Source of the DNA: Flavobacterium sp. Root420 | GTDB lineage: Bacteria; Bacteroidota; Bacteroidia; Flavobacteriales; Flavobacteriaceae | Reading direction: 5' to 3' | Assembly (NCBI RefSeq): GCF_001427905.1 | Contig: NZ_LMEF01000029.1 | Location: 186,001 to 250,000, forward strand | DNA: 64,000 nt | In this document: in pieces, positions 1 through 9,362 of the stretch | Layout of the letters: each line of letters opens with the position of its first letter | How positions within the stretch are numbered: position 1 is the first letter of the stretch | Translations under genes and position numbers: made by a program | The notes under the pieces: model-generated | The model's database searches: none | Seen by the model: the letters and a program-made list of their open reading frames with translations, nothing else | What the model was told of the DNA's origin: nothing

Positions 1-3000
1 AATAAGATTCACAACCGTTTTTTTCAATATTTCCATATTAAAAGGTTTAGTAATATAGGCATCAGCACCGATATCAAGACCTTCAAGCTGGTTATTATTG
101 TGCGATTGTGCTGTCAGCAGTATAACGGGAATGTGATTGATATTTATATTTTTTTTGACTTTTCGGCAAAATGTAATACCGTCCATTATCGGCATTTTAA
201 CGTCACTGATAATAAGATCCAACGGCTCTTTTAGAACGAGTTCCAAAGCTTCTTTTCCATTAGAACTGGTAAGGACCTTGTAATGAGTGGCTAATTCTTT
301 AAAAATATACTCCCTGATTTCTTCATTATCATCAACAACCAAAATTTTTCTTTTACCAGTTGTCCCCGAGCTAACATATTCCTGAGGTTTTTCTAATGCA
401 GTAGGGGGTATGCCGGATTGAAAATCACGGGTGTCTGTTTCCTGATTTTTATCTTCTAAATCATCTTTTACCTGATCGTTTCCTATTGGTATGCTAATAA
501 TAAAGCGGCAGCCGGAATTATCAGGATTATTTTCGACAGTTATTGTTCCATTATGAAGTTCAACAATCGATCTTGTTAAGTGCAGACCTATACCGGTTCC
601 CTCATGATGTTGTTTTTTGCCATTTTTGGCCTGATAAAATCGGTCAAATATTTTGGCTCTGTCTTTCTCATGTATGCCGGTTCCATTATCAGAAATAGTC
701 ACGGTAAATGTTGATAATGATTTACTGTGGAGATGAGGTATAGTATTTTCTGCAATAAAAATATCAATTCTTCCATCATTATGTACAAACTTAACAGCGT
801 TGGAAATTACATTTTGAATTATTCTGTCAAAATACTTTGGATCAACCCACCCGTACAATTGTGGTTTTTTATGATGCAATTCTAACTGGATATTTTTTTC
901 CTGAATTGGTTCTTCAAATAAAAGGCTGAGTTCCCGGATAGAGGCTATAATGTCTGTTTTTTTTAAGTTTAAAAAAACCTGCCCCTGATCAATTTTTCGT
1001 ACATCCATAACCTGATTCACAAGCTGTAGGATTTTCTCTGAATTGCGGTACATGACCTGATACCATTTCTGTCTTGCAATGTCGGGATCTGAATTCATTA
1101 ATTTCAGCAAAGGATTAATAACCAGTGATATCGGGGATTTTATGTCATGCGAAATATTAGTTAAAAACTGCAATTTTGCCTCATTTATCTGCTTGTTTTG
1201 TAGATGTTCCTGAATTTTCTTCTGCGTTAATTTTCTTTGTTTAAGCTGCACCGAAACAAAATACACAATCGCTATAAAAAGTACCCAATACAAACATTTT
1301 AACCAAAATGAAAAGTACCAAACCGGATGTATTGTAATAATGAGAGGGCGTACACTGGTATATTTGCCGTAGAGTTCTGCTTTGACTTTAAAATTATAGG
1401 TACCTGGTTCCAGATTGTCAAATGTAACTGTATTAACACCCTGCTGTAATTTGTTCCATTTGTTTTGCTCAAGAGAATAAAAATAAGTGATATGCTGCTG
1501 ATTGGTAAAATCCAGGGTAGAAAATTCAATACTGAATGAATTGTCATCATGGCTTAAATCTACCGAACTGGCATCTATAAGAGCACTATTGACAATTTCA
1601 AACTGATCAGATTTCATTCCTTTTTTAACAGATTTATCCTGTATATAAAAACCAGTGATATACACATTGGAGCTCTTGGCATTATAGGTTATTTTTTCGG
1701 GATTGAAATACGTAATACCCTTCATTCCTCCAAAAATAACGGTACCGTTTTTATCTGTAAATGAAGCGTTTTTACTGAATTCATTCCCTTGCAGCCCATC
1801 GTTAAAATAAAAATTGGAAAATTTTTTGCTTTTTGAATTGAATTTGGAGATGCCGTGATTGGTGCTCATCCACAGATTATTATTTTTATCCCTTTCTATG
1901 GCACATATGATGTTACTCGGTAAATTATTATCAGTTGTATAAGTCACTGTATTTTTCCCATCTTTTGGCTGATAAATTAGGCCTTCCGATGTTCCAATCC
2001 ATAAATTTCGCTGAGCGTCTTCGTTTATGGAATAGATAATTTTTTGCGGAAGCATATGATTTAAACCTCCTGTTTTAATATAATTTTTGGTTTTAAGGTC
2101 CAGACAATATAAGCCGTCATACGTTCCAACGTAAAGTCTGTTGTTTTGGGCAGGCAAAATACAATTGACATACAGGTTGCCTAAGACATTTTTCCTGTCT
2201 TTTGCATTTGAATCATTATTGACTACTCTATTCGTATTCAGATTTATAGAAAAAAGTCCGGCCCCGAGCGAACCAATCCAGAGATTTTTATTTTGGTCTT
2301 CGGTAATGGTAAAGATGCTTTTTACAGGTTTGTTTTCCTGATCAAGTAGTGTATCTATAAAATCAAATTTATTGGTACTTCGATTAAGTTTGGCAAGCCC
2401 ATCCATATAAGTCCCAATCCATAAATTGCCGTTTGAATCTTCAAACACACACATAACGGTGAGTCGCTTATTTCCTTTTTTATCAATATTATAATGATAT
2501 TCTTTTTTATTTTGTGATGAAATACCATATAAGCCATCGCCATCTGTACCGACCCACAATATGCCCTTTTTATCCTTATATACAGCCAGTACACAGCTCG
2601 ATCCAATAACATTATTGGACATGGATTGATAGCCTAAATAATTGAAATTATTCTCTTTGGGAGGCAATAATAATATCCCTTTCTGATACAGCCCCATCCA
2701 AAGGTTTCCAGATTTATCCTCAATAATAGAATGGACTTTGGACATCGAAAAATCAAAATTGGAGACATTAAAATTGGCTGATGTTATTTTCTTTTCCCTG
2801 GGATCATATACATGAAGTCCCGTTCCGTCGGTACCAATTAATATTTTATTGTTTTTATCTAAAAAAAGCTTTTTTATTGGCAACCAGACTGAAGGACTAT
2901 AGGATATAAATTTCTTTTGGTCTTTATTATAGATATAGAGCCCATGGTTAAGCGTTCCCACAAAAAGGTTTCCATTTCTGTCTTCGCAAATACTGGTAAC

Positions 3001-3639
3001 ATTATCAACATCTTCTTTTGAAAGAAAAACCTGTTGGGCCATGTTATCAGGTTTGAGTTTCCATAGTCCGCGATCTTGTGTTAAAATCCATAAATTGTTC
3101 TTTTTATCCTCATAGATTTCATGGATCATATAGGTGGGAATGGAAATTTTAATTTGTCGGGCAATAGTATTTTGTTTTTTAAATTCAATTTTAAAAATTC
3201 CATAACCAGAGGTTGCAACCAGCACATCCCCATTTTTTCTATGTAACATGCTGCTTACATGTGCCGACATTTTTGTAACACCATCAGTTGTCATTAAGAT
3301 GTTACTAAAGGAGTCGGTGGCATGATTGTAAATCTGTAAGCCGTTAATAAATCCAAAAAATAAGTTTTTGTTTCGGTCTTCAAAAATTGTTTTGACGTAA
3401 TTATTTAAGGCAGTTTCAGGATTATTTTTCAGGTGTTTGTATGTGACAAATTTTGCACCGTCATATCGGTTTAAACCATCTTCAGAAGCAATCCAGATAT
3501 AACCTTTACTGTCCTGATATATACTGTTTATCAAACTGCTTGACAATTGTGAATCTGAAGTGTAAAGCCTTCCAGATTGGGATCTAATACCAGCAGGCAT
3601 CACCAAAAGAATTAGGATTATAATTTTTAGAGTTTTCAA
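1..3639 (-). CDS. Hybrid two-component system sensor/regulator (HTCS), C-terminus cut by window edge
   Basis: One-protein two-component system that senses a glycan fragment in the periplasm and activates a polysaccharide utilisation locus. About 1213 residues lie in the window. In order they are a signal peptide, many two-component propeller repeats (about 25-690; repeated motifs such as NLWIGT), a Y_Y_Y domain (about 700-770), a membrane span near 777-798, a HisKA domain with the H-box SHDIKSP (His about 831), an HATPase domain with DNGTGI, and a receiver domain with VVDD and phospho-Asp in SDVKMP (about 1146) plus the TKPF lysine. The expected C-terminal AraC-type HTH lies beyond the left edge. 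No in-frame ATG precedes the signal peptide, so the start is taken as TTG at 3639; an internal ATG falls within the signal peptide. It diverges from the GH43 pair, its probable target. Confidence 0.93.
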   Translation of the reverse strand, partial: MKTLKIIILILLVMPAGIRSQSGRLYTSDSQLSSSLINSIYQDSKGYIWIASEDGLNRYDGAKFVTYKHLKNNPETALNNYVKTIFEDRNKNLFFGFINGLQIYNHATDSFSNILMTTDGVTKMSAHVSSMLHRKNGDVLVATSGYGIFKIEFKKQNTIARQIKISIPTYMIHEIYEDKKNNLWILTQDRGLWKLKPDNMAQQVFLSKEDVDNVTSICEDRNGNLFVGTLNHGLYIYNKDQKKFISYSPSVWLPIKKLFLDKNNKILIGTDGTGLHVYDPREKKITSANFNVSNFDFSMSKVHSIIEDKSGNLWMGLYQKGILLLPPKENNFNYLGYQSMSNNVIGSSCVLAVYKDKKGILWVGTDGDGLYGISSQNKKEYHYNIDKKGNKRLTVMCVFEDSNGNLWIGTYMDGLAKLNRSTNKFDFIDTLLDQENKPVKSIFTITEDQNKNLWIGSLGAGLFSINLNTNRVVNNDSNAKDRKNVLGNLYVNCILPAQNNRLYVGTYDGLYCLDLKTKNYIKTGGLNHMLPQKIIYSINEDAQRNLWIGTSEGLIYQPKDGKNTVTYTTDNNLPSNIICAIERDKNNNLWMSTNHGISKFNSKSKKFSNFYFNDGLQGNEFSKNASFTDKNGTVIFGGMKGITYFNPEKITYNAKSSNVYITGFYIQDKSVKKGMKSDQFEIVNSALIDASSVDLSHDDNSFSIEFSTLDFTNQQHITYFYSLEQNKWNKLQQGVNTVTFDNLEPGTYNFKVKAELYGKYTSVRPLIITIHPVWYFSFWLKCLYWVLFIAIVYFVSVQLKQRKLTQKKIQEHLQNKQINEAKLQFLTNISHDIKSPISLVINPLLKLMNSDPDIARQKWYQVMYRNSEKILQLVNQVMDVRKIDQGQVFLNLKKTDIIASIRELSLLFEEPIQEKNIQLELHHKKPQLYGWVDPKYFDRIIQNVISNAVKFVHNDGRIDIFIAENTIPHLHSKSLSTFTVTISDNGTGIHEKDRAKIFDRFYQAKNGKKQHHEGTGIGLHLTRSIVELHNGTITVENNPDNSGCRFIISIPIGNDQVKDDLEDKNQETDTRDFQSGIPPTALEKPQEYVSSGTTGKRKILVVDDNEEIREYIFKELATHYKVLTSSNGKEALELVLKEPLDLIISDVKMPIMDGITFCRKVKKNININHIPVILLTAQSHNNNQLEGLDIGADAYITKPFNMEILKKTVVNLI

Positions 3640-4165
3640 AATAAAATGAGAATAGGTTAAACTTATGATCAAAAATGACTAGCTGCAGTTTTTATATCAG
3701 TTTTTGTTAGAAATGCTGTAAAATATAGATTGTAATTATTTTTATATGAGCTTAATGGCAGAAAAAACCAATAAGCGTAAAATAACCAACATAATGCGCT
3801 CTTAGGCAGTAAACCAGGTAAGCTAAAACCGTAAATAGTATCTTTATATTATGGCAGTTACCTCAATACAAGTTTAGGAGATATAATTCAAATCAACAAA
3901 TTTATTTTTTGAAATAACCAAAATATTTTGCGTTTGAACTAGTTTTAATCGCTAATTAATTTATTTAAAGTAAAAAACATATGGCTTTGTTGAGAATAAT
4001 TTAAAATACTGCTATAAATGTAAAAAGCACACTTAAATTGTGCGGATTTTTCCTTTTTTATTGAAAATTTCATAAATCTTAAAAAAAGTAATTTATATAA
4101 AAATAGTGGCAAAATTTTTTTGCCGCTCAAAATTTAAGAACTGTTTTTTTGTTTTTCTGGCCACC

Positions 4166-4195
4166 GTGTAACGTAGTGTAAATGATTTGTTACAC
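4166..4195. promoter_or_regulatory. Possible regulator-binding repeat (GTGTAAC / GTTACAC)
   Basis: GTGTAAC (4166-4172) and its exact reverse complement GTTACAC (4189-4195) flank a third, direct copy AGTGTAA (4174-4180). Position between a regulator and its likely target operon suggests an operator, for example for the HTCS. This is inference from repeat structure only. Confidence 0.35.
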
Positions 4196-4363
4196 TAAAA
4201 TAAATTTTATTTATTTTTTTAAAATATTTTTACTTTAAGCTTTTTCATACTCTTAGTTAGTTTATTTCTTCTGGTTTTAAGGACTGTCAACAGGACAATC
4301 TTTTGCAGGTAAAAAATGAGTATACAGGTGTATTTGAGTAACTTAGGTTCTCAAAGCGCAACT

Positions 4364-4393
4364 AATGCCCGAGTTAGTCCGGGCATTTTTTTT
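4364..4393 (+). terminator. Intrinsic terminator without an annotated upstream gene
   Basis: A perfect 8-bp stem AATGCCCG / CGGGCATT (4364-4371 and 4380-4387) runs straight into eight T residues on the plus strand. It lies about 160 bp before the GH43 operon, so it either ends a small RNA or attenuates the GH43 transcript. Confidence 0.6.
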
Positions 4394-4555
4394 GTCATAT
4401 AGGCGGCATTATGATATGCCTTATTGGGCAAGAGGTATAGCGTAGTTTTTTATGGGGAAAACAGAGCATTTGCCAATGATAATTACTATTTGCTCAATAC
4501 TACTATATAGTCGTTTATTGAGTGTCAACTTAGAGTTTACTTAAATCATAAATAA

Positions 4556-5908
4556 ATGAGGAATTTTATTAAAATATTAAAAAAAGAAACAATACTGTTT
4601 TTTTTAATTGGCATTCAGTCTATTGCTCAAAACCCATTAATCAGAGATCAGTTTACAGCTGATCCTTCCGCGCGGGTATTTGGTGAGAGAGTGTATGTAT
4701 TTCCTTCACACGATATAATAGCCACAGAAGGTAAAGGACGCAAAGACTGGTTTTGTATGGAAGATTATCACGTATTTTCTTCAGCTAACCTGACAGACTG
4801 GACAGATCACGGACTTATTGTACAGCAAAATAAGGTGGAATGGGTAAAGCCCGATAGCTACAGTATGTGGGCTCCGGACTGCATCCAAAGAAATGGCAAG
4901 TATTATTTTTATTTTCCAAGCATTCCAAAAGACACCATTACTTATAAAAAAGGTTTTACAATAGGTGTGGCTATTGCTGATAAACCCGAAGGGCCTTATA
5001 AAACGGAACCCAATCCCATAAAGGGTGTTAGCGGAATCGATCCTAATGTCTTTATTGACAAAGACCGACAGGCTTATTTGTACTGGTGCGGAGGAAATAT
5101 TTTTGTTGCTAAATTAAAACCAAACATGACCGAATTAGATTCAGAGGTGAAAATAATCGAAAATCTTCCTGGGAAAGGCCTAAAAGAAGGCCCGTACATG
5201 TTTGAAAGAAATGGAATTTATTATTTGACCTATCCTCATGTTGAAAAAAAGATTGAACGCTTAGAATACGCCACGGCTGATAATCCTATGGGACCCTTTA
5301 AAGTAACGGGTGTAATCATGGATGAATCGCCAACAGGCTGCTGGACAAACCATCATTCTATTTTGAAGTTCAAAAATCAGTGGTATTTGTTTTATCACCA
5401 TAATGACTTTTCACCTCAGTTTGATAAGGCACGGTCTATTAGAGCAGACTTTTTGAATTTTAATGCGGACGGGAGGATTCAAAAAGTTATTCCAACACTA
5501 AGAGGTGTTGGAATTACAAAAGCAACAGATCAAATTCAGATAGACAGGTATTCAGAAATAAGTGATAAGGGAGTTTCAGTATCTTTTTTAGACAGCTTAA
5601 ATACTTTTAAGGGTTGGAAAACAACCTTCACTAAATCAAATTCCTGGATACAATACTATAAGGTAGATTTTAGCAAAAACAAATTAAAAACAATAACTAT
5701 AAAAGCCTGGTCAGAGAAAGGAGGGATCTTGCAAGTTTGTACCAAAGGAACCGATAAAAAGGTTATAGCTGAAATTAGCATCCCTGAAGGTGGCAAATGG
5801 GATGAAATAAAAGCACCGCTATTAAAATTGGAATCCGGAATTCAGAATCTGCAGGTTATTGCTAAAAGTGATAGTCTAATGGAAGTGGATTGGATTTTAT
5901 TTCAATAA
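4556..5908 (+). CDS. Secreted GH43 glycoside hydrolase with CBM6-like C-terminus
   Basis: Five-bladed beta-propeller hydrolase expected to release arabinose or xylose from hemicellulose or arabinan. Residues 1-25 form a signal peptide ending SIAQ. The three GH43 acidic residues are visible: base Asp36 in FTADPSARV, pKa-modulating Asp162 in GIDPNVFID and acid Glu211 in LKEGPYMF. The region from about 330 to 450 resembles a CBM6-type beta-sandwich, ending with the MEVDWILFQ strand common in CBM6. It is the first gene of a two-gene unit, with the next GH43 starting 49 bp on. An arabinofuranosidase is most likely, but a xylosidase cannot be excluded. Confidence 0.9.
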   Translation: MRNFIKILKKETILFFLIGIQSIAQNPLIRDQFTADPSARVFGERVYVFPSHDIIATEGKGRKDWFCMEDYHVFSSANLTDWTDHGLIVQQNKVEWVKPDSYSMWAPDCIQRNGKYYFYFPSIPKDTITYKKGFTIGVAIADKPEGPYKTEPNPIKGVSGIDPNVFIDKDRQAYLYWCGGNIFVAKLKPNMTELDSEVKIIENLPGKGLKEGPYMFERNGIYYLTYPHVEKKIERLEYATADNPMGPFKVTGVIMDESPTGCWTNHHSILKFKNQWYLFYHHNDFSPQFDKARSIRADFLNFNADGRIQKVIPTLRGVGITKATDQIQIDRYSEISDKGVSVSFLDSLNTFKGWKTTFTKSNSWIQYYKVDFSKNKLKTITIKAWSEKGGILQVCTKGTDKKVIAEISIPEGGKWDEIKAPLLKLESGIQNLQVIAKSDSLMEVDWILFQ

Positions 5909-5957
5909 ATAAATCAAAACCAAAATCATATCAATAAATAATAATAAATACCCAAAA

Positions 5958-7694
5958 ATGAAAAAGAGACAACTACTATTTTTATCCTCTCTAATGTTAG
6001 GTTTGCTATCCTTTGCAGCAATAGGAGACAAAGACAAGCCAAAAGAAAAAGCAGCAAACAATCCACCCGTATTCTCAAATGTTATTTACAGTGGCGATGA
6101 TGAAATTTATAAAAAAAATCCATTAAAAGCAGGGGAATTTTATAGCCCGGTTTTGCAGGGATGCTACCCTGATCCGGCCATTACCAGAAAAGGAGATGAT
6201 TATTATATGGTTTGTTCTTCCTTTGCGATGTTTCCCGGAGTGCCCATTTTTCATTCAAAGGACTTAGTGAACTGGACCGATTTAGGAGGGGTTTTAAACA
6301 ATGTAAACGAATTTAATCCTCATGATACCGGTATTAGTCAGGGAGTTTACGCTCCAGGGATAACGTATAATCCGCATAACGATACTTTCTATATGATTGT
6401 AACAGCCTTTTCAGGTGGACTCGGAAACATTATAGTAAAAACAAAAGACCCTAAGAAAGGCTGGGGTAGTCCTATAAAACTTGATTTTGGCGGGATCGAT
6501 CCCAGTGTTTTCTTTGATGATAACGGAAAAGGATATATTGTTCACAATGATGCTCCCGATAAAGGAAAAGAATTATACAATGGACATCGTGTAATTAAAG
6601 TATGGGAATATGATGTTGCCACTGATAAGGTAATTCCGGGAACAGATAAAATTATTGTTGATGGTGGAGTGGATCTTTCCAAAAAACCAATATGGATCGA
6701 AGCACCGCATTTATACAAAAAAGACGGACATTATTATTTAATGTGTGCCGAGGGCGGTACAGGAGGGAACCATAGTGAAGTAGTTTTTATTAGCGATAGC
6801 CCAAAAGGGCCTTTCAAACCTTCATCAAATAATCCGATTTTGACTCAAAGACATTTTCCAAAAGACAGACCAAACAAAGTAGATTGGGCCGGACATGCTG
6901 ATTTGGTACTGGGACCGGATAATAAGTATTATGGTGTGTTTTTAGGAGTGCGTCCTAATGATAAAGACAGGGTCAATATAGGCCGCGAAACGTTTATGCT
7001 GCCTGTAGACTGGTCGGGTACTTTTCCTGTGTTTGAAAATGGATTAGTGCCAATGGAGCCCAAATTAAAAATGCCAATGGGCGTAACGGAGAACAAAACC
7101 GGGACGAATGGATTTTTTCCTAATGGCAATTTCACTTTCGAAGAAAATTTCACTTCAGATAAGTTAGATTACAGATGGATTGGCCTTAGAGGACCTCGCG
7201 AAAATTTTGCTGCGGTTACCAAAAAAGGATTGCAGATTAACCCATTTGCAGTATGTATTAAAGAATTAAAGCCAACCTCGACACTTTTTTACAGACAACA
7301 GCATAACACATTTTCTTTTGCTGCAACTATTGATTACAAACCAGCTTCCCAAAAAGATTTGGCGGGAATTGTTTGTCTGCAAAATGAAAAATTCAATTAT
7401 GTATTTGGTATCACCAAAAAAGGAAACGACACCTATGTTTTGTTAGAAAGAACAGAAAAAGGTACCTCAAAAATTATTGCGAGCAAAAAAGTTGACATGA
7501 AAAAACCCGTACGCCTTCAGGTAAAAGCAAACGGTGACAGTTATGAGTTTAGTTATGCTGTTAACGGCGCTGATTTTGAAAATCTGGGGGGAGCAGTTTC
7601 AGGAGATATTTTATCCACTAATGTGGCAGGCGGATTCACCGGAGCTTTGGTAGGATTGTATGCTACAGCTGCAAATGATGCTCAGCCTCAATAA
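5958..7694 (+). CDS. Secreted GH43 beta-xylosidase/arabinofuranosidase family protein
   Basis: Second GH43 of the pair, 578 aa, with a signal peptide in the first 21 residues. The catalytic blade motifs are clear: Asp72 in GCYPDPAI, Asp181 in GGIDPSVFF and Glu248 in IEAPHLYKK. From about 385 to the end lies a lectin-like beta-sandwich typical of GH43 C2 domains, which in xylosidases closes the active site. It is co-transcribed with the upstream GH43 and followed by a strong terminator. Together they probably trim side chains and xylo- or arabino-oligosaccharides. No SusC/SusD pair lies on this side, so the rest of the locus must be left of the window. Confidence 0.9.
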   Translation: MKKRQLLFLSSLMLGLLSFAAIGDKDKPKEKAANNPPVFSNVIYSGDDEIYKKNPLKAGEFYSPVLQGCYPDPAITRKGDDYYMVCSSFAMFPGVPIFHSKDLVNWTDLGGVLNNVNEFNPHDTGISQGVYAPGITYNPHNDTFYMIVTAFSGGLGNIIVKTKDPKKGWGSPIKLDFGGIDPSVFFDDNGKGYIVHNDAPDKGKELYNGHRVIKVWEYDVATDKVIPGTDKIIVDGGVDLSKKPIWIEAPHLYKKDGHYYLMCAEGGTGGNHSEVVFISDSPKGPFKPSSNNPILTQRHFPKDRPNKVDWAGHADLVLGPDNKYYGVFLGVRPNDKDRVNIGRETFMLPVDWSGTFPVFENGLVPMEPKLKMPMGVTENKTGTNGFFPNGNFTFEENFTSDKLDYRWIGLRGPRENFAAVTKKGLQINPFAVCIKELKPTSTLFYRQQHNTFSFAATIDYKPASQKDLAGIVCLQNEKFNYVFGITKKGNDTYVLLERTEKGTSKIIASKKVDMKKPVRLQVKANGDSYEFSYAVNGADFENLGGAVSGDILSTNVAGGFTGALVGLYATAANDAQPQ

Positions 7695-7764
7695 GCAAAA
7701 AACGTGTTCAATATTTAATAGCATTACTTCAATTAAGCTGGTTAAATAAGAACCAATAAGGCAT

Positions 7765-7800
7765 AAAAAGACGTTAATTCTTTGAATTAACGTCTTTTTT
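7765..7800 (+). terminator. Terminator of GH43 operon
   Basis: A 16-bp perfect stem AAAAAGACGTTAATTC / GAATTAACGTCTTTTT with a TTT loop follows the second GH43 and ends in a T run. Symmetrical A and T arms could make it bidirectional. Confidence 0.85.
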
Positions 7801-7812
7801 AGTGACCTATGA

Positions 7813-8178
7813 GGAACGGCTGCCTATATTTTGCAAAACAACATTTTGAACGATATAATTTTACAAAAGCAACATATGGCAATTGAACTTCAAGAGAGAC
7901 TTACGCCTATCATAAGGAACTTATCTTTTCAAACATTTAAGACAAGTTTTCATATTTGGATAAAATTACCTGAAAGATTAGAAAGTGATATTCTTGTTAA
8001 TTACCTCTTGGAAAATAATATAATTGTTCCTAATGGTAGGGACTTTTTAGTGGACAATCTACAAAAAGGAGAAAATTTTATAAGAATTGCACTCAGTGCA
8101 GAAAAGAGTATAGATAAAATAGAAAAAGCATTAATTGAAATTGTAAATAGTATTGATTATAATAAAAACCACCGCTAA
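7813..8178 (+). pseudogene. C-terminal remnant of a PLP-dependent (MocR/GntR-type) aminotransferase
   Basis: The readable part begins right after an in-frame TGA (7810-7812) and no ATG lies before codon 16. The sequence LQERL, then SFHIWIKLPERLESDIL, then NNIIVPNGRDF and IRIALSAEKSIDKIEKAL matches the small C-terminal domain of class I/II aminotransferases, in particular the MocR/PdxR regulators where a conserved hIW.LP motif precedes the GV.V.P segment and an R.a.. strand. The catalytic lysine, the cofactor domain and any DNA-binding domain are all absent. The fragment sits 12 bp after the GH43 terminator, so it looks like a leftover from a deletion or island insertion. A functional 115-aa protein starting at TTG 7831 is unlikely. 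Confidence 0.65.
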
Positions 8179-8333
8179 TCGCTAGATTAGGACTTTTTCA
8201 GTTTTCAATTAGAATTTAAATTTGACAAACACAGTACAATTTTAAAGTCGGCATTTAGATTTTAGTTGCTTTAGAGTGAATTTCTCTCAACACTGGTGAG
8301 AGTTTTATATTTTCAAATCGATATAAAGAATAA

Positions 8334-9080
8334 TTATTCTGCTGTGTAATATGGCAGTACATAATCCAAAAACCAGTTAGGAAAGTTCTCGGATTTAATT
8401 TCCATATCGTTATGATATAATTCAGCAATTAATTCTTGTTTAGTTCCTGAATTATCAAATAGATAAGCCCGGTAGCATAAAGGTAATACTTGGTGCAAAT
8501 ATTCAAGCGTCCTGTAATAACGCTGGACTACTTTTGTGTATTCCACATCATGTCCATTTTTATTAACGCGATCTTCAACACGTGCTGCATTTACCTCTGG
8601 ACTGTCAATGCACACAAAATATAGATAAATTCTATATCCTTTGGATATTGCATCTTGAAGTTGTGTAATTTTTGATGGATGACTAAAAACAGATTCAAAT
8701 ACAAAAGATTTATTGTGCTTAACCATGAGATGTCTAATATAGGAAGCAATAAACGACCCCTCATAAGTATGCTTAGAATCTGAATAATCTACAATGCAAT
8801 TTTCATTTATGGTGATGTTGATTTTATGATTATCAGCAGTAGCTTTTTCTATCAATGAGATTGAGTCCGGCAAATCTTTAAATTCAGCTAAGCTATCTTC
8901 TGACCCAATTATTCCATAATCATTTAAATCAATAAGCTTAAAGTCTTTTAATTTTCTTTCAATTTCGTCTGCATTAACAAAAACTTCGGAAAAGTAAGTT
9001 TTGGAAAGCTCTTTTTGAAGAGTACTTTTTCCAGATCCATTTGGGCCAGCAAAAACACGTATTTTTTTATTGTTTGGCAC
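8334..9080 (-). CDS. Zeta-toxin-like P-loop kinase
   Basis: 248-aa nucleotide-binding protein of the zeta toxin family, whose studied members phosphorylate UDP-N-acetylglucosamine and block cell-wall precursor synthesis. The Walker A motif GPNGSGKST is at residues 12-20, followed by FVNADEI, which places the conserved Asp after strand 2, and RVEDRVNKNGHDV, the arginine-rich segment plus GGHDV-like motif of chromosomal zeta-like proteins. The start is GTG at 9080 and overlaps the antitoxin gene by 14 bp, implying translational coupling. No better start exists before the P-loop. Whether it is toxic or a benign kinase cannot be told from sequence. Confidence 0.8.
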   Translation of the reverse strand: MPNNKKIRVFAGPNGSGKSTLQKELSKTYFSEVFVNADEIERKLKDFKLIDLNDYGIIGSEDSLAEFKDLPDSISLIEKATADNHKINITINENCIVDYSDSKHTYEGSFIASYIRHLMVKHNKSFVFESVFSHPSKITQLQDAISKGYRIYLYFVCIDSPEVNAARVEDRVNKNGHDVEYTKVVQRYYRTLEYLHQVLPLCYRAYLFDNSGTKQELIAELYHNDMEIKSENFPNWFLDYVLPYYTAE

Positions 9081-9309
9081 GAAGAATCATTCCTTTAATT
9101 AAATTTTTAGGCTGCTCTTTTCGCACAATAGTACCTTGCTGTTTCACGCCAGATTTATCTTCAACATAAATTACATCATTTTTAATATAGGTAACCGGCA
9201 GATCTAAAGCTTTTGATTGACGTATAGCATTTTTGGCACTGGTTATTCCAGCATCTACAAGTGATCTAGTTTGTCTGATATCGTTTCTGAATAATTTAGA
9301 TGGTTTCAT
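9067..9309 (-). CDS. Antitoxin partner of the zeta-like kinase
   Basis: 80-aa protein upstream of and overlapping the zeta-like gene. It has a helical N-terminal half (SKLFRNDIRQTRSLVDAGI) and a basic C-terminus. The ATG at 9309 is preferred over upstream in-frame starts because those lie within or before a good promoter (boxes at 9332-9339 and 9359-9362). Gene order, size and overlap are those of a type II antitoxin. Short N-terminal helical proteins with a GITSAKNAI-like segment are common next to such kinases in Bacteroidota. Specific family assignment is not possible here. Confidence 0.7.
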   Translation of the reverse strand: MKPSKLFRNDIRQTRSLVDAGITSAKNAIRQSKALDLPVTYIKNDVIYVEDKSGVKQQGTIVRKEQPKNLIKGMILRAKQ

Positions 9310-9331
9310 ATGGAAGAAAGTAAATGTAATA

Positions 9332-9362
9332 CAAATATAATGAAAATCGTAAACAATACAAA
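9332..9362 (-). promoter_or_regulatory. Promoter of the toxin-antitoxin operon
   Basis: On the minus strand TTTG (9362-9359), a 19-bp spacer, and TATATTTG (9339-9332) match the Bacteroidota -33/-7 consensus. Transcription would begin about 20 nt before the antitoxin ATG. Confidence 0.65.

Larger units (their letters stand above)
3640..4555. other. Divergent intergenic region between HTCS and GH43 operon
   Basis: About 0.9 kb without a convincing protein gene. One minus-strand ORF of 61 codons (3945-4130) looks like random AT-rich sequence. The stretch contains an inverted/direct repeat (4166-4195) and a strong plus-strand terminator-like hairpin (4364-4393) that has no annotated gene in front of it. 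It must also hold the promoters of both flanking transcription units. Confidence 0.6.

Noticed and set aside
3945..4130. 61-codon minus-strand ORF
   Set aside because: AT-rich random composition, no promoter or conserved motif; overlaps the repeat-bearing intergenic region.
4322..4402. Small ORF running through the terminator at 4364-4393
   Set aside because: Its codons merely read through the hairpin; no second example or conserved residues.
3640..4555. Riboswitch upstream of GH43 genes
   Set aside because: Only a simple terminator hairpin is visible; no conserved aptamer-like core.
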